A stretch of 64,000 nt of DNA from Luteitalea sp. (GTDB lineage: Bacteria > Acidobacteriota > Vicinamibacteria > Vicinamibacterales > Vicinamibacteraceae): assembly GCA_009377495.1 (NCBI GenBank), contig WHTZ01000005.1, positions 62,001 to 126,000 of the forward strand, in the 5' to 3' direction. This document shows positions 56,652-64,000 of the stretch, piece after piece (the stretch's first letter is position 1; every line of letters starts with the position of its first letter). Made by a program: the position numbers and the translations under genes. The notes below the pieces were generated by a model. The model was not told the origin of the DNA. It made no database searches and saw only the letters and a list, made by a program, of their open reading frames with translations.

Positions 56652-57416
56652 ATGATTCGAATTTTTGTGACCAATGACGACGGGGTCCGGGCAGAGGGTA
56701 TCGAGGCGTTAGCGACCGAGCTCGAAGCTTTGGGAGAAGTCACGGTGGTGGCTCCGCTGGCGGAGGCCAGCGGTATTGGGCATGGGCTCACGCTCACCAG
56801 GCCGTTGCGCATCGAGCAGCTCGCCGAGCGCGTCTACTGCGTGGACGGTACACCGACCGACTGTGTCAACCTCGGGCTCACACACGTGCTTCGCACCCGG
56901 CCGCACCTGATCATCTCGGGAATCAACAAGGGCTACAACATCGGCGACGATGTCACCTATTCCGGCACGGTGGCGGGTGCCCTCGAGGGCGCGTTGCTCG
57001 GCATTCCGGCGCTAGCGATATCGCTCGAGCGGTCGGAGGAGGGGTTTGACTTTTCGCAGGCGGCCGCGGCGGCGGTGCTCCTCGCCTCGCAGGTGCTCGA
57101 ACGAGGCCTTCCACCCCGGACGCTGCTCAACGTCAATGTGCCCAGCCGTCCGGCCCGCGGCCTGCGCGTCACCGTACAGGGCCAGCGGCGCTATATGCCT
57201 TCCGTCCGCGAAAGCGTCGACCCGCGCGAGCGCAAGTATTACTGGATCGAAGAGGGCTGCTGCGAGTGGGTACCGGATGAGCGTTCGGACTATCAGGCCG
57301 TGCGCGACGGCTGGATCTCGGTGACGCCCGTTCACGTGGATTGGACGAACCATGCCGCGCTCCGCGCGGTGGACTTCGTCGAGGGCCTGACGCTCAGGAA
57401 CCATGCTGAGGTATAA
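56652..57416 (+). CDS. surE: 5'-nucleotidase SurE
   Basis: This 254-residue metal-dependent phosphatase acts on nucleoside monophosphates in stationary phase. IFVTNDDGVRAEGIEAL has the DD metal motif; GLTLTRPLRI, GTPTDCVNLGLTHVL, ISGINKGYNIGDDVTYSGTV complete the site. ATG 56652; the upstream in-frame codons are not conserved. In many bacteria surE adjoins pcm or nlpD, here it is followed by a tRNA gene. Confidence 0.95.
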   Translation: MIRIFVTNDDGVRAEGIEALATELEALGEVTVVAPLAEASGIGHGLTLTRPLRIEQLAERVYCVDGTPTDCVNLGLTHVLRTRPHLIISGINKGYNIGDDVTYSGTVAGALEGALLGIPALAISLERSEEGFDFSQAAAAAVLLASQVLERGLPPRTLLNVNVPSRPARGLRVTVQGQRRYMPSVRESVDPRERKYYWIEEGCCEWVPDERSDYQAVRDGWISVTPVHVDWTNHAALRAVDFVEGLTLRNHAEV

Positions 57417-57433
57417 TGATGCGTTCGTCCGGT

Positions 57434-58058
<625 letters not shown>

Positions 58059-59090
58059 ATGGCCCGCATTGCACGCATGTTCGAGGGCGAGTCCAAGCAA
58101 TCATCTGCGACATCACGGCCGTTACCGGCGAACGCGGCAGAACCAGATTGGGATGCGCTGCCGCCAGTTCTCTACGTCCAGAAACGCCTACAGACTCCGT
58201 TCAAGACCGAGCGGCACGATCCGGCGTGGTTCTCGCGCCTCACGCCGGCCGCCAGGCTGGTGGCGCTGGCCATTGCTGATCGGATGCACAGGCCGAACGC
58301 GCGCGGCGAGGACCAGTGTTGGTGTTCCAAGGACGACATCGCTGAACGGGCCACGGTGGACAAGCGTTCCGTCCAGCGTGCCCTCCGAGAGCTGAAGGAG
58401 CTGCAGTATCCGCTCTTTGTCTTGTCACAGGAGAAACACCGCTCCTACACGTTCACGCTCGTTCGGCGGCCCGTCGCGTACCGGGGGTTGCGGTTGATGC
58501 GCTCGACGGCACTCCGGGCCGTCGGCGGGAACGAAGCTGGGGCAGCGATCCGCGAAAGCGACTCGGCAGGCACCTCCACTCCAGCCTCGCTTGATCCTCG
58601 TCCTGAGTCTCCGCCAAGGGCTTCGTCAGAGGCACGGGCTTGTCCGCCCACGCCAGAGTTTCTCGAAATGTGCCGGATCGTGCGAGCACGGGTCGCCGCG
58701 GAACGCCAGCGGGACCAGGCGGGGGCGGGAGACAAATTGTCTCCTTCGAATGGAGGGTGGGTGAGCCTCGGACGCCTGATGGAGACAAATTGGCTCCCTC
58801 GTAGGGAGGCAGATTGTCTCCCACCAGGAGACAAATTGACTCCAGAAGTACACCCCCTGAAGGAGACTCCAGTTGAAAGAAACAGGTGCCGCGGCGACCC
58901 GCGCGGCCTGTCTGAACACGTGGCGTGCCAGGCTGGCCAAAATGACGGGATGACAGGCAATCGGGCTATTGGCGACGTTGTTGCCGACTCTGACCATTCG
59001 GGCCGTCCGAGTGAGGAGTTGCGAACAACGTGTCCCGCATATGCCGACGCGAACCAACAGAGTCAGCATGATCGTCGGAATCGTGGTTGA
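58059..59090 (+). CDS. Helix-turn-helix replication-initiator-like protein
   Basis: This 343-residue protein has a winged-helix-like N-terminal part (~60-140): RLVALAIADRMHR, CWCSKDDIAERATVDKRSVQ and RALRELKELQYPLF, as in HTH_36 proteins found on plasmids and integrative elements. The remainder is disordered and acquires its sequence (GDKLSPSNGG, ETNWLP, EADCLPPGDKLTP) from four 17-bp palindromes in the DNA. ATG 58059 follows GAGGAGAA. Function as an initiator is inferred from the family, not shown. Confidence 0.7.
   Translation: MARIARMFEGESKQSSATSRPLPANAAEPDWDALPPVLYVQKRLQTPFKTERHDPAWFSRLTPAARLVALAIADRMHRPNARGEDQCWCSKDDIAERATVDKRSVQRALRELKELQYPLFVLSQEKHRSYTFTLVRRPVAYRGLRLMRSTALRAVGGNEAGAAIRESDSAGTSTPASLDPRPESPPRASSEARACPPTPEFLEMCRIVRARVAAERQRDQAGAGDKLSPSNGGWVSLGRLMETNWLPRREADCLPPGDKLTPEVHPLKETPVERNRCRGDPRGLSEHVACQAGQNDGMTGNRAIGDVVADSDHSGRPSEELRTTCPAYADANQQSQHDRRNRG
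58728..58843. repeat. Array of four 17-bp palindromes (iteron-like)
   Basis: GGAGACAAATTGTCTCC at 58728-58744, with variants at 58781-58797, 58805-58821 and 58827-58843. Spacing between starts is 53, 24 and 22 bp. Each copy is a near-perfect inverted repeat, and they lie within the coding sequence of the HTH gene. Confidence 0.85.
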
Positions 59091-59243
59091 CCTGAAATCC
59101 CAGCCGGTGACCGGATGCTGGTCATCAACTTCGATTCGAAAGTGCGGGTGCCGGTTTGTCGAGGGTCATCGCGAGACGTCCGAAACATCGGACTGTCGCA
59201 GTCCCAGAAGGAGCGGGTGGAAGAGCAGAGAGGAGGAGACGCG

Positions 59244-59456
59244 ATGGAGTTCCAGAAGCTGCTGTCCGACGTCCACAACGCGTTCAACGCCGTCTGGGAG
59301 GCATACGGTCCAGGCGTGCATGTTCTCGCGTACCGTGCTGGTTGGGATCCAGAGTTACCGCCGGTTCTGACGCATGTGCGAGCGACGTGGGTGGAGGTCA
59401 TGGATGCCTTGCTCGAGCCGCCGGATAATACGGGAGGCGGTCCAAGCCGTACGTGA
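59244..59456 (+). CDS. Small hypothetical protein
   Basis: This 70-residue ORF starts at ATG 59244 after a strong AGGAGGAG site. It reads like a soluble helical protein (FQKLLSDVHNAFNAVWEAY, THVRATWVEVMDALLE). No family is recognised. It follows the HTH gene and could be part of the same mobile-like unit. An upstream in-frame ATG at 59115 lacks a ribosome site. Confidence 0.55.
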   Translation: MEFQKLLSDVHNAFNAVWEAYGPGVHVLAYRAGWDPELPPVLTHVRATWVEVMDALLEPPDNTGGGPSRT

Positions 59457-59514
59457 TGAGCGGCCTAGACCGTCAGGATCAGTGCTGGTGAGGTGTTCGT
59501 GGGACGGCTGGAAG

Positions 59515-60201
59515 TCAGCGGACCGTTCGTAACCCGCGTGGATCGGTCAGGCGTAGAGAGCGTCCGTTCGTTTCGATCAGCCCACGATGCCGCAGGTCTT
59601 GCAGGATGATGTTGACGGTCTCACGCGTCACGCCGGTCAGGTTGGCGAGATCGCGTTGACTGAGACGAAAGGGGATCGTGCACCCTTGAGCATCCGGCAC
59701 GCCGTGCTCGCGGGCAAGGTCGCAGAGCGTGTGCGCGATGCGTGCGGCCGCACTCTTACACAGGAGATCCTCCACTCGTGCACGAAATGTTCGGAGCCGG
59801 AAGCCAAGCAGCTTCGTGATGCGGTAGCCGAGCTCAGGGCATTCTCGAATCAACTGCAGGATAAACGGCTTGTCCATGGCACAGATCACGGCGTCCGCGT
59901 AGGCCACCGCGACGTGGTCCCGAGGGCTCTCGTCGACGACGGCGAGCTCACCAAAGACGTCGCCGGGACGGAGGAAGGCCAGAATCACGTCTCGACCGTC
60001 AGGGGCGCTCGTGGCAATCTTGACCACCCCCGCCTTGAGCAGAAAGACTTGGTCGCTCGGATCACCGGGCAGGTAGATCGGCTGGCCACGCTTGATCTCC
60101 GCCATCCGGGTCAGTCGCTGAACCAGCCGCATCTGCTGCTCACTGAGGGCGTCGAGCAGGCGGAAATGCCGCAAGTACCAGAGCTTGCTGTGAGCCGGCA
60201 T
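59515..60201 (-). CDS. Crp/Fnr-family transcription regulator
   Basis: This 228-residue regulator has a cyclic-nucleotide-binding-like domain (~10-130; QPIYLPGDPSDQVFLLKAG, LRPGDVFGELAVV) and a Crp-type winged helix (FRLSQRDLANLTGVTRETVN). There is no N-terminal Cys cluster for an Fnr-type iron-sulfur centre, so it is probably a Crp or nitric-oxide/oxidative type, with an unknown ligand. ATG 60201. It follows the thioredoxin-like gene by 46 bp and is likely its operon partner. Confidence 0.85.
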   Translation of the reverse strand: MPAHSKLWYLRHFRLLDALSEQQMRLVQRLTRMAEIKRGQPIYLPGDPSDQVFLLKAGVVKIATSAPDGRDVILAFLRPGDVFGELAVVDESPRDHVAVAYADAVICAMDKPFILQLIRECPELGYRITKLLGFRLRTFRARVEDLLCKSAAARIAHTLCDLAREHGVPDAQGCTIPFRLSQRDLANLTGVTRETVNIILQDLRHRGLIETNGRSLRLTDPRGLRTVR

Positions 60202-60247
60202 TGTGGGATCTCAACTTGTTTAGACGCGTCCGCCGCCTCCGAGGATC

Positions 60248-60499
60248 CTAATCCGCGTGATCACAGCGCGCGGCCAGTTGGTCTGGGTGGGGTACGCCAT
60301 AGAGCACGCTGCGCCCGTCGATCACAACGGCCGGGGTAGCAAATAGCCGGTAGCGTGCGACGGCCGCCCGTTCCTGTTCGAAATCGCGCCGGATCACACG
60401 GATGTCCGGCCGGGTGGCAGCGAACCGGACCACGGCCTCGTACGCGGGCGGGCACGTGAAGCAGTGGTCGGAGACGAAGACTTCAATCACGTGGGCCAT
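60248..60499 (-). CDS. Thioredoxin-fold protein with CxxC
   Basis: This 83-residue protein has VFVSDHCFTCPPAYEAV with a CFTC redox pair, followed by RRDFEQERAAVARYRLFATP and AVVIDGRSVLYG, in which the cis-Pro region of the thioredoxin fold is recognisable. ATG 60499 is preferred; an upstream ATG at 60523 has a poor context. The protein may deliver electrons or reduce a partner of the DUF3179/cytochrome genes; that is inference from position. Confidence 0.75.
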   Translation of the reverse strand: MAHVIEVFVSDHCFTCPPAYEAVVRFAATRPDIRVIRRDFEQERAAVARYRLFATPAVVIDGRSVLYGVPHPDQLAARCDHAD

Positions 60500-60882
60500 A
60501 CAAGTCAAGGGCAAGAGCATCACAGGGGACGAGGGGTTGCCGAGCGACGCGAGCCACGTCTAGTTTCACTAGGTAGTTTCACTAGGTAGACGAAAAGTTC
60601 ACAAACAGTCAAGTTTCGGTCAAGGGCCGATCAGGCTCGGCGGTATGAGGCTCGCTCGCTACTTCTAGTGTGAGCTTTCGACGCCGACCGATCCAGGGCC
60701 GAGACGTGAGGGGGCTCACAGTTGCGGCATTCAAGGTGTTTCGACGATGGTCGCCAGCTCTGTTCTGTCAACTGTGAACTACTTCACGGAGCCGCCAGGT
60801 TCACCCCCAGGGCCTTCGAACGTGAGGCACAATCAGCAGGAATCAGAGGCACGTGCTCGCATTGGGCAAAGGCGGGGCCGTT
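60500..60882. promoter_or_regulatory. Divergent control region with tandem 13-mer
   Basis: Control region between the thioredoxin-like gene (minus) and the DUF3179 gene (plus). TAGTTTCACTAGG occurs twice in tandem (60561-60573, 60574-60586); the first copy lies in the palindrome CTAGT-TTC-ACTAG. GTCAAG occurs twice in tandem near 60608-60624. No gene; the rest shows nothing clear. Confidence 0.45.
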
Positions 60883-61966
60883 ATGAGACGACTCGGCTCT
60901 ATCAGCCTTCTGTGTGTCGTCTTAGTGGCAGCGTGCACGGCAGCAGGTGCTCGTGAGGTCGCGTCAATGGCCACCCAACAGGACGACACGCTGTACGTCG
61001 TCGTCCCGAGGGACGCGATCCGAGCGATTGACGATCCGGAGTTCGAGTCTGTGGAGGAGGCGGATCGCCGCATGGCTGACGAGGAGATCGTCATCGGCTT
61101 GGTGGGTGAGCGCGAACAACGCGCGTACTCGACATGGCACCTCGATCGCCACGAGATCGTGAACGACCTGTTCGAAGGCCAACCGCTTGCGGTCACGTGG
61201 TGACCGCTCTGCGGTACTGGCATCGTGTATGCCAGACACGTGGTCGACCAAACCTTGACGTTCGGCGTCTCGGGCATGCTGTTTCGCGATGCCCTTGTCA
61301 TGTTCGACCGAGAGACCGACACGCTGTGGTCGCATGTCGATGGACGCGCGGTCAAGGGTCGCCTGGCCGGGCAGGTGCTCGAGGCCGTGCCAGCCGTGCA
61401 CGCGACCTGGGCGGAGTGGAAAGCGATGTATCCCGCCAGCCGCGTGCTCAAGAAGCGTGGTGAGTACCGCTCGGCGTATGACGACTACAACCGGAACCCG
61501 AATCGTCTCGGCATTTTCGGTCGACGGAATCAGGATACGCGGCTGCCAGGCAAGGAGCGGATTCTTGGCATCCGGACCGATGAGGCGGCGGTGGCGTTTC
61601 CGCTCAAGGCCGTACGCCAAGCGGGTGTTGTGAACGCGCGCGTGGGCAGGCTGCCGGTCGTGTTGGCGGCGCCGGACGAGCATCTGCCTGTGGTGGCCTA
61701 CGTTCGGCGCGTGGACGACCGCGTATTGACACTCGCGCCGGACGCGGACGCCGCTGCTGGCGATGAGCACATGCTGCGCGATCGCGAGACCGGCACCGCG
61801 TGGCGACTGGCGGACGGAGTCGCCGTGCAGGGACCGCTCGAGGGGAAGCGTCCTGGCGCGGGCCGTGGCGCATCCCGCCTTTTGGTTTGGCTGGCGCGGG
61901 TACTTCCCGCGCTCGGACGTGTGGAGCCCGGACCAGGGCGAGACGGCCAAGGAAGAGGTGAAGTGA
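60883..61966 (+). CDS. DUF3179 lipoprotein, candidate selenoprotein (in-frame TGA; 3' frameshift)
   Basis: The conceptual protein is 360 residues: lipoprotein signal with lipobox VAAC (Cys18), then the DUF3179 domain. The family's conserved CPLCGTG appears here as AVTW-TGA-PLCGTGIVYAR: the TGA at 61201-61203 replaces the first Cys, and the same frame continues with 216 conserved residues (VSGMLFRDALVMFDRETDTLW). A 7-bp bSECIS-like stem-loop follows at 61217-61235. An extra C at 61852 shifts the last ~37 residues (RAVAHPAFWFGWRGYFPRSD) into another frame; this could be a sequence error or decay. Function of DUF3179 is unknown; the ATG is 60883. Confidence 0.6.
61217..61235 (+). promoter_or_regulatory. 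bSECIS-like stem-loop after in-frame TGA
   Basis: CTGGCAT (61217-61223) and ATGCCAG (61229-61235) pair perfectly around loop CGTGT. The loop is 20 nt after the TGA (61201-61203) and has G at loop position 2, meeting the published bacterial SECIS criteria (16-37 nt, G in first two loop bases). Confidence 0.55.
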
Positions 61967-62101
61967 CTCACACTTCGGCATGTTCGGTGTTGCGCGGGAC
62001 CAGAAAGGAACGAAGCTCTGTACTGGTCAACGGCACTGTGAACCGGTTGTGTGCGGTCGAGGCACGGCCGCTCACAACGATCGAACACTGGAGGCATCAC
62101 C

Positions 62102-62488
62102 ATGAAGTGCGTTCGTCTCTTCCTTGCCACGTGTCTGGGCCTGGCTCTCATTGGATCGACGGTGGCGGCCCAGGACCAACAGACGCTGGAGGGCACGTTG
62201 GTCGACACCAAGTGTTACCTCGCAGACCCTGAGGCCAACGTCGGCAACGACCACGGTGACATGAAGGCGTGCGGCACGATGTGCTTGAAGGGGGGATCCC
62301 CTGGCGCCCTGCTGACGGCCGACAAGAAGCTGTACACCATCGTGGCACCGTCTACCAAGCTGGCTGACTACGTCGGGCAGCAGATCCGCGTCACGGGTCC
62401 TGTTCAAGGCGAGATCATCCTCGGGATGAAGGCGGAGGTCCAGCAGGACGGTCAGTGGCAAGAGGTCAAGCTCGGCACCATGATGTAG
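62102..62488 (+). CDS. Secreted cysteine-containing protein of unknown function
   Basis: This 128-residue protein has a signal peptide (RLFLATCLGLALIGSTVAAQ) and a small beta-rich mature domain with three conserved-looking Cys (VDTKCYLADP and KACGTMCLKGGSP). The Cys-x3-Cys arrangement and an OB-like strand pattern (TLEGTLVD, QQIRVTGPVQGEII) suggest metal or redox chemistry in the periplasm. GGAGG precedes ATG 62102. It sits between the DUF3179 gene and the cytochrome operon and is probably part of that system. Confidence 0.6.
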   Translation: MKCVRLFLATCLGLALIGSTVAAQDQQTLEGTLVDTKCYLADPEANVGNDHGDMKACGTMCLKGGSPGALLTADKKLYTIVAPSTKLADYVGQQIRVTGPVQGEIILGMKAEVQQDGQWQEVKLGTMM

Positions 62489-62514
62489 GCACTCGACTCG
62501 CACGTCCATCGACC

Positions 62515-63138
62515 GTGCGTGCCACACGGACCTGGGGGACGGTGGGGATGCTGCTGCTGGCAGTCGCGGCTGGCTGGCGCATGTGGGGGACTGTGCTACC
62601 CCCCACCGTCTCCGAGGGCGAGACACCACGTCAGCCATCGGCACGGCCGACCCCGTCGGTCTTCACGCCGGCGCATCGCACGCTGGGCGACGCGGTTGAG
62701 GCGTTCTTTGGAATCCGGCCGGAGGCCGTGCAGCCGATTGCCTTTTCCCACCGCGTCCATGTGGAAAACGACCTGGGGTGCACGGACTACTGTCATCCGC
62801 ATGCCACCGAAGGTCCTCAAGCAGGGCTGCCGAGCCTGCGAACGTGCATGCTGTGCCATGCCACGATTGCTACCGAGCACCCGGAAATTCAGAAAATGAC
62901 CGCATACGAAGAGCGCGGTGAGGACGTCACGTGGCAGCGCGTGTTTGGGTTCGTGCGCTCGGCGCACGTGCGGTTCAACCACGCGCCGCACGTTCGTGCG
63001 GACGTCGCATGCGCCACCTGTCACGGTGATGTGGGCAGCCAGACGGTCGCCCAGCGCCTGGACCTCACGATGGGTCAATGTATCGACTGCCACGAGGCTC
63101 AACAAGCCGCGATCGAGTGCGTCACGTGTCATTTCTGA
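62515..63138 (+). CDS. Membrane-anchored multiheme cytochrome c (ActA/QrcA-like)
   Basis: This 207-residue cytochrome has an N-terminal membrane anchor (VGMLLLAVAAGWRMWGTVL) and five heme-attachment sites: one atypical C-x3-C-H (CTDYCH) and four CxxCH (CMLCH, CATCH, CIDCH, CVTCH). Extra His residues (SHRVH, FNHAPH) can be distal ligands. Size and order, followed by a molybdopterin-oxidoreductase-like subunit, match ActA of alternative complex III or QrcA. GTG 62515 is chosen so the anchor starts the protein; the frame is open upstream. Confidence 0.82.
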   Translation: MRATRTWGTVGMLLLAVAAGWRMWGTVLPPTVSEGETPRQPSARPTPSVFTPAHRTLGDAVEAFFGIRPEAVQPIAFSHRVHVENDLGCTDYCHPHATEGPQAGLPSLRTCMLCHATIATEHPEIQKMTAYEERGEDVTWQRVFGFVRSAHVRFNHAPHVRADVACATCHGDVGSQTVAQRLDLTMGQCIDCHEAQQAAIECVTCHF

Positions 63139-63174
63139 CGACCACTGACCAGCGACGCTGACTCAGAGACTGTC

Positions 63175-64000
63175 ATGGACCGGCGCAACTTCCTCAAGAC
63201 ATCAACCGTCGGCGGTGCGGCGGCCGCGCTGAGCAGTTGTGGGCATCCCGAAGCGCCGCTCGTCCGCTTTCTGCCTGACGAGGAGCTGGTCCCTGGTGTG
63301 GCGACGTGGAAGCCGAGCGTCTGCCCGGGATGCCGCGCCGGGTGTGGCGTGCTCGTGCGCGTGATGGAAGGGGACGCCGAGGTGATCCGCAACGGCCAGC
63401 ACGGGGTCGTCCGCATGGGAGTGGCCAAGAAGCTCGAAGGGAATCCTGAGCACCCGATCAGTCAGGGTCGATTGTGCCCACGCGGTCAAGCGGCCATTCA
63501 GCTGACCTATCATCCGGATCGCCTTGGCCATCCCCTGGAGCGCGTGGGCGCGCGCGGGTCTGGCGAGTACAAGCCCCTGGACTGGGATGCGGCCATCTCG
63601 ACACTGGTCGAACGGCTGCGCGCGCTCGACGATCGCCGCGCGCACGCGACGCTCGCCGCTCTGACTCGTCCGCTTCGCGGCGTGAGGCGTGAGCTCATCG
63701 CACGCTTCCTGCAAGCCTTTGGGGCGGGGCCGCCCAGTGTCTTCGAGCTGTTCAGCGACGACGTCCTTCGGCGCGCCAACGAGCGAAGCTTTGGGCGACG
63801 CCAACTTCCGACGTTCGACCTCTCACGTGCACGGTACGTGATCTCGTTTGGTGCGGACTTCCTCGGCACGTGGAATTCACCGGTCGCGCAGAGCGCGGCG
63901 TATGGGGAGATGCGTCAGGGACGGCCAGGCATACGCGGCACGTTCGTGCAGGTTGAGCCGCGGATGTCGCAGACCGGGGCGAACGCCGATCGGTGGGTGC
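63175..64000 (+). CDS. TAT-exported molybdopterin-oxidoreductase-like subunit (ActB/QrcB type, partial)
   Basis: The first 275 residues are visible before the window ends. A TAT signal (MDRRNFLKTSTVGGAAAALS) ends in a lipobox-like SSCG. Next is a 4Fe-4S motif, CPGCRAGCGVLVRV, with the last Cys in RLCPRGQ, and the start of the molybdopterin-oxidoreductase fold. In alternative complex III and Qrc this subunit is homologous to molybdoenzymes but lacks molybdenum; the diagnostic region is beyond the window. It follows the multiheme cytochrome by 36 bp. Confidence 0.82.
   Translation, partial: MDRRNFLKTSTVGGAAAALSSCGHPEAPLVRFLPDEELVPGVATWKPSVCPGCRAGCGVLVRVMEGDAEVIRNGQHGVVRMGVAKKLEGNPEHPISQGRLCPRGQAAIQLTYHPDRLGHPLERVGARGSGEYKPLDWDAAISTLVERLRALDDRRAHATLAALTRPLRGVRRELIARFLQAFGAGPPSVFELFSDDVLRRANERSFGRRQLPTFDLSRARYVISFGADFLGTWNSPVAQSAAYGEMRQGRPGIRGTFVQVEPRMSQTGANADRWV

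Noticed and set aside
59115-59243. An N-terminal extension of the small protein at 59244
   Set aside because: No ribosome site at 59115, while AGGAGGAG precedes ATG 59244.
60843-61451. A 202-residue minus-strand ORF over the DUF3179 gene
   Set aside because: Antisense to conserved DUF3179 coding; low-complexity composition.

Overview
The window looks like chromosomal DNA of an acidobacterium, probably of the Vicinamibacteria (subgroup 6) type. The evidence is high GC, an Oar-like TonB-dependent receptor and a second secreted protein built on carboxypeptidase-regulatory domains, a bacilliredoxin, a LexA/DinB pair, an HspR-ClpB operon, and many short dispersed palindromes. The taxonomic call is inference from gene content; there is no rRNA in the window. 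The left 57 kb is dense housekeeping chromosome. The right 6.5 kb, beyond a tRNA-Pro gene, looks like accessory DNA and runs off the end of the window.

Region 1 (1-12770): a partial SpoIVB-like S55 protein diverges from an aromatic amino acid supraoperon: leader peptide and attenuator, aroDE fusion, trpE, trpG, trpD, trpC, trpF, trpB, trpA, aroQ, aroF, a tyrA-GNAT fusion and a JAMM peptidase. Many junctions are ATGA/GTGA overlaps. The 35-codon leader carries a Phe-Trp-Arg-Trp-Tyr-Arg-Phe run just ahead of mutually exclusive antiterminator and terminator stems, so one attenuator could sense all three products of the operon.

Region 2 (12786-31383): a secreted PKD-like protein, leucyl aminopeptidase, a small membrane protein, and a long minus-strand run: amidase, FtsK, RNase J with a long structured leader, RsmA, a zincin protein, endonuclease III, a TonB-dependent receptor, a PDZ/GAF/SpoIIE phosphatase and a Y-family polymerase.

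Region 3 (31439-45533): lexA (operon with the polymerase), a nested palindromic element, an ECF sigma / anti-sigma / Spy-like operon, a secreted protein, recG, rsmD, coaD, an aminotransferase, a GlcD-type oxidase, an ArnT-like glycosyltransferase, rho, a CDGSH protein and a secreted protein.

Region 4 (45633-57416): clpB-dnaJ-hspR heat-shock operon, a TerC transporter behind paired palindromes, a carboxypeptidase-regulatory-domain protein, a bacilliredoxin, typA, hemH and surE.

Region 5 (57434-64000): tRNA-Pro(CGG), about 550 bp without a gene, an HTH replication-initiator-like gene containing four copies of a 17-bp palindrome, a small protein, a Crp/Fnr regulator with a thioredoxin-like protein, a DUF3179 lipoprotein whose conserved first Cys is an in-frame TGA followed by a bacterial SECIS-like hairpin (candidate selenoprotein), a small secreted protein, and the start of an alternative-complex-III/Qrc-type electron transfer operon (multiheme cytochrome, then a TAT-exported molybdopterin-oxidoreductase-like subunit).

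The strongest leads are the aromatic attenuator, the DUF3179 candidate selenoprotein, the TyrA-GNAT fusion, a pair of related MITE-like elements placed directly at stop codons, and the iteron-like array inside the HTH gene.
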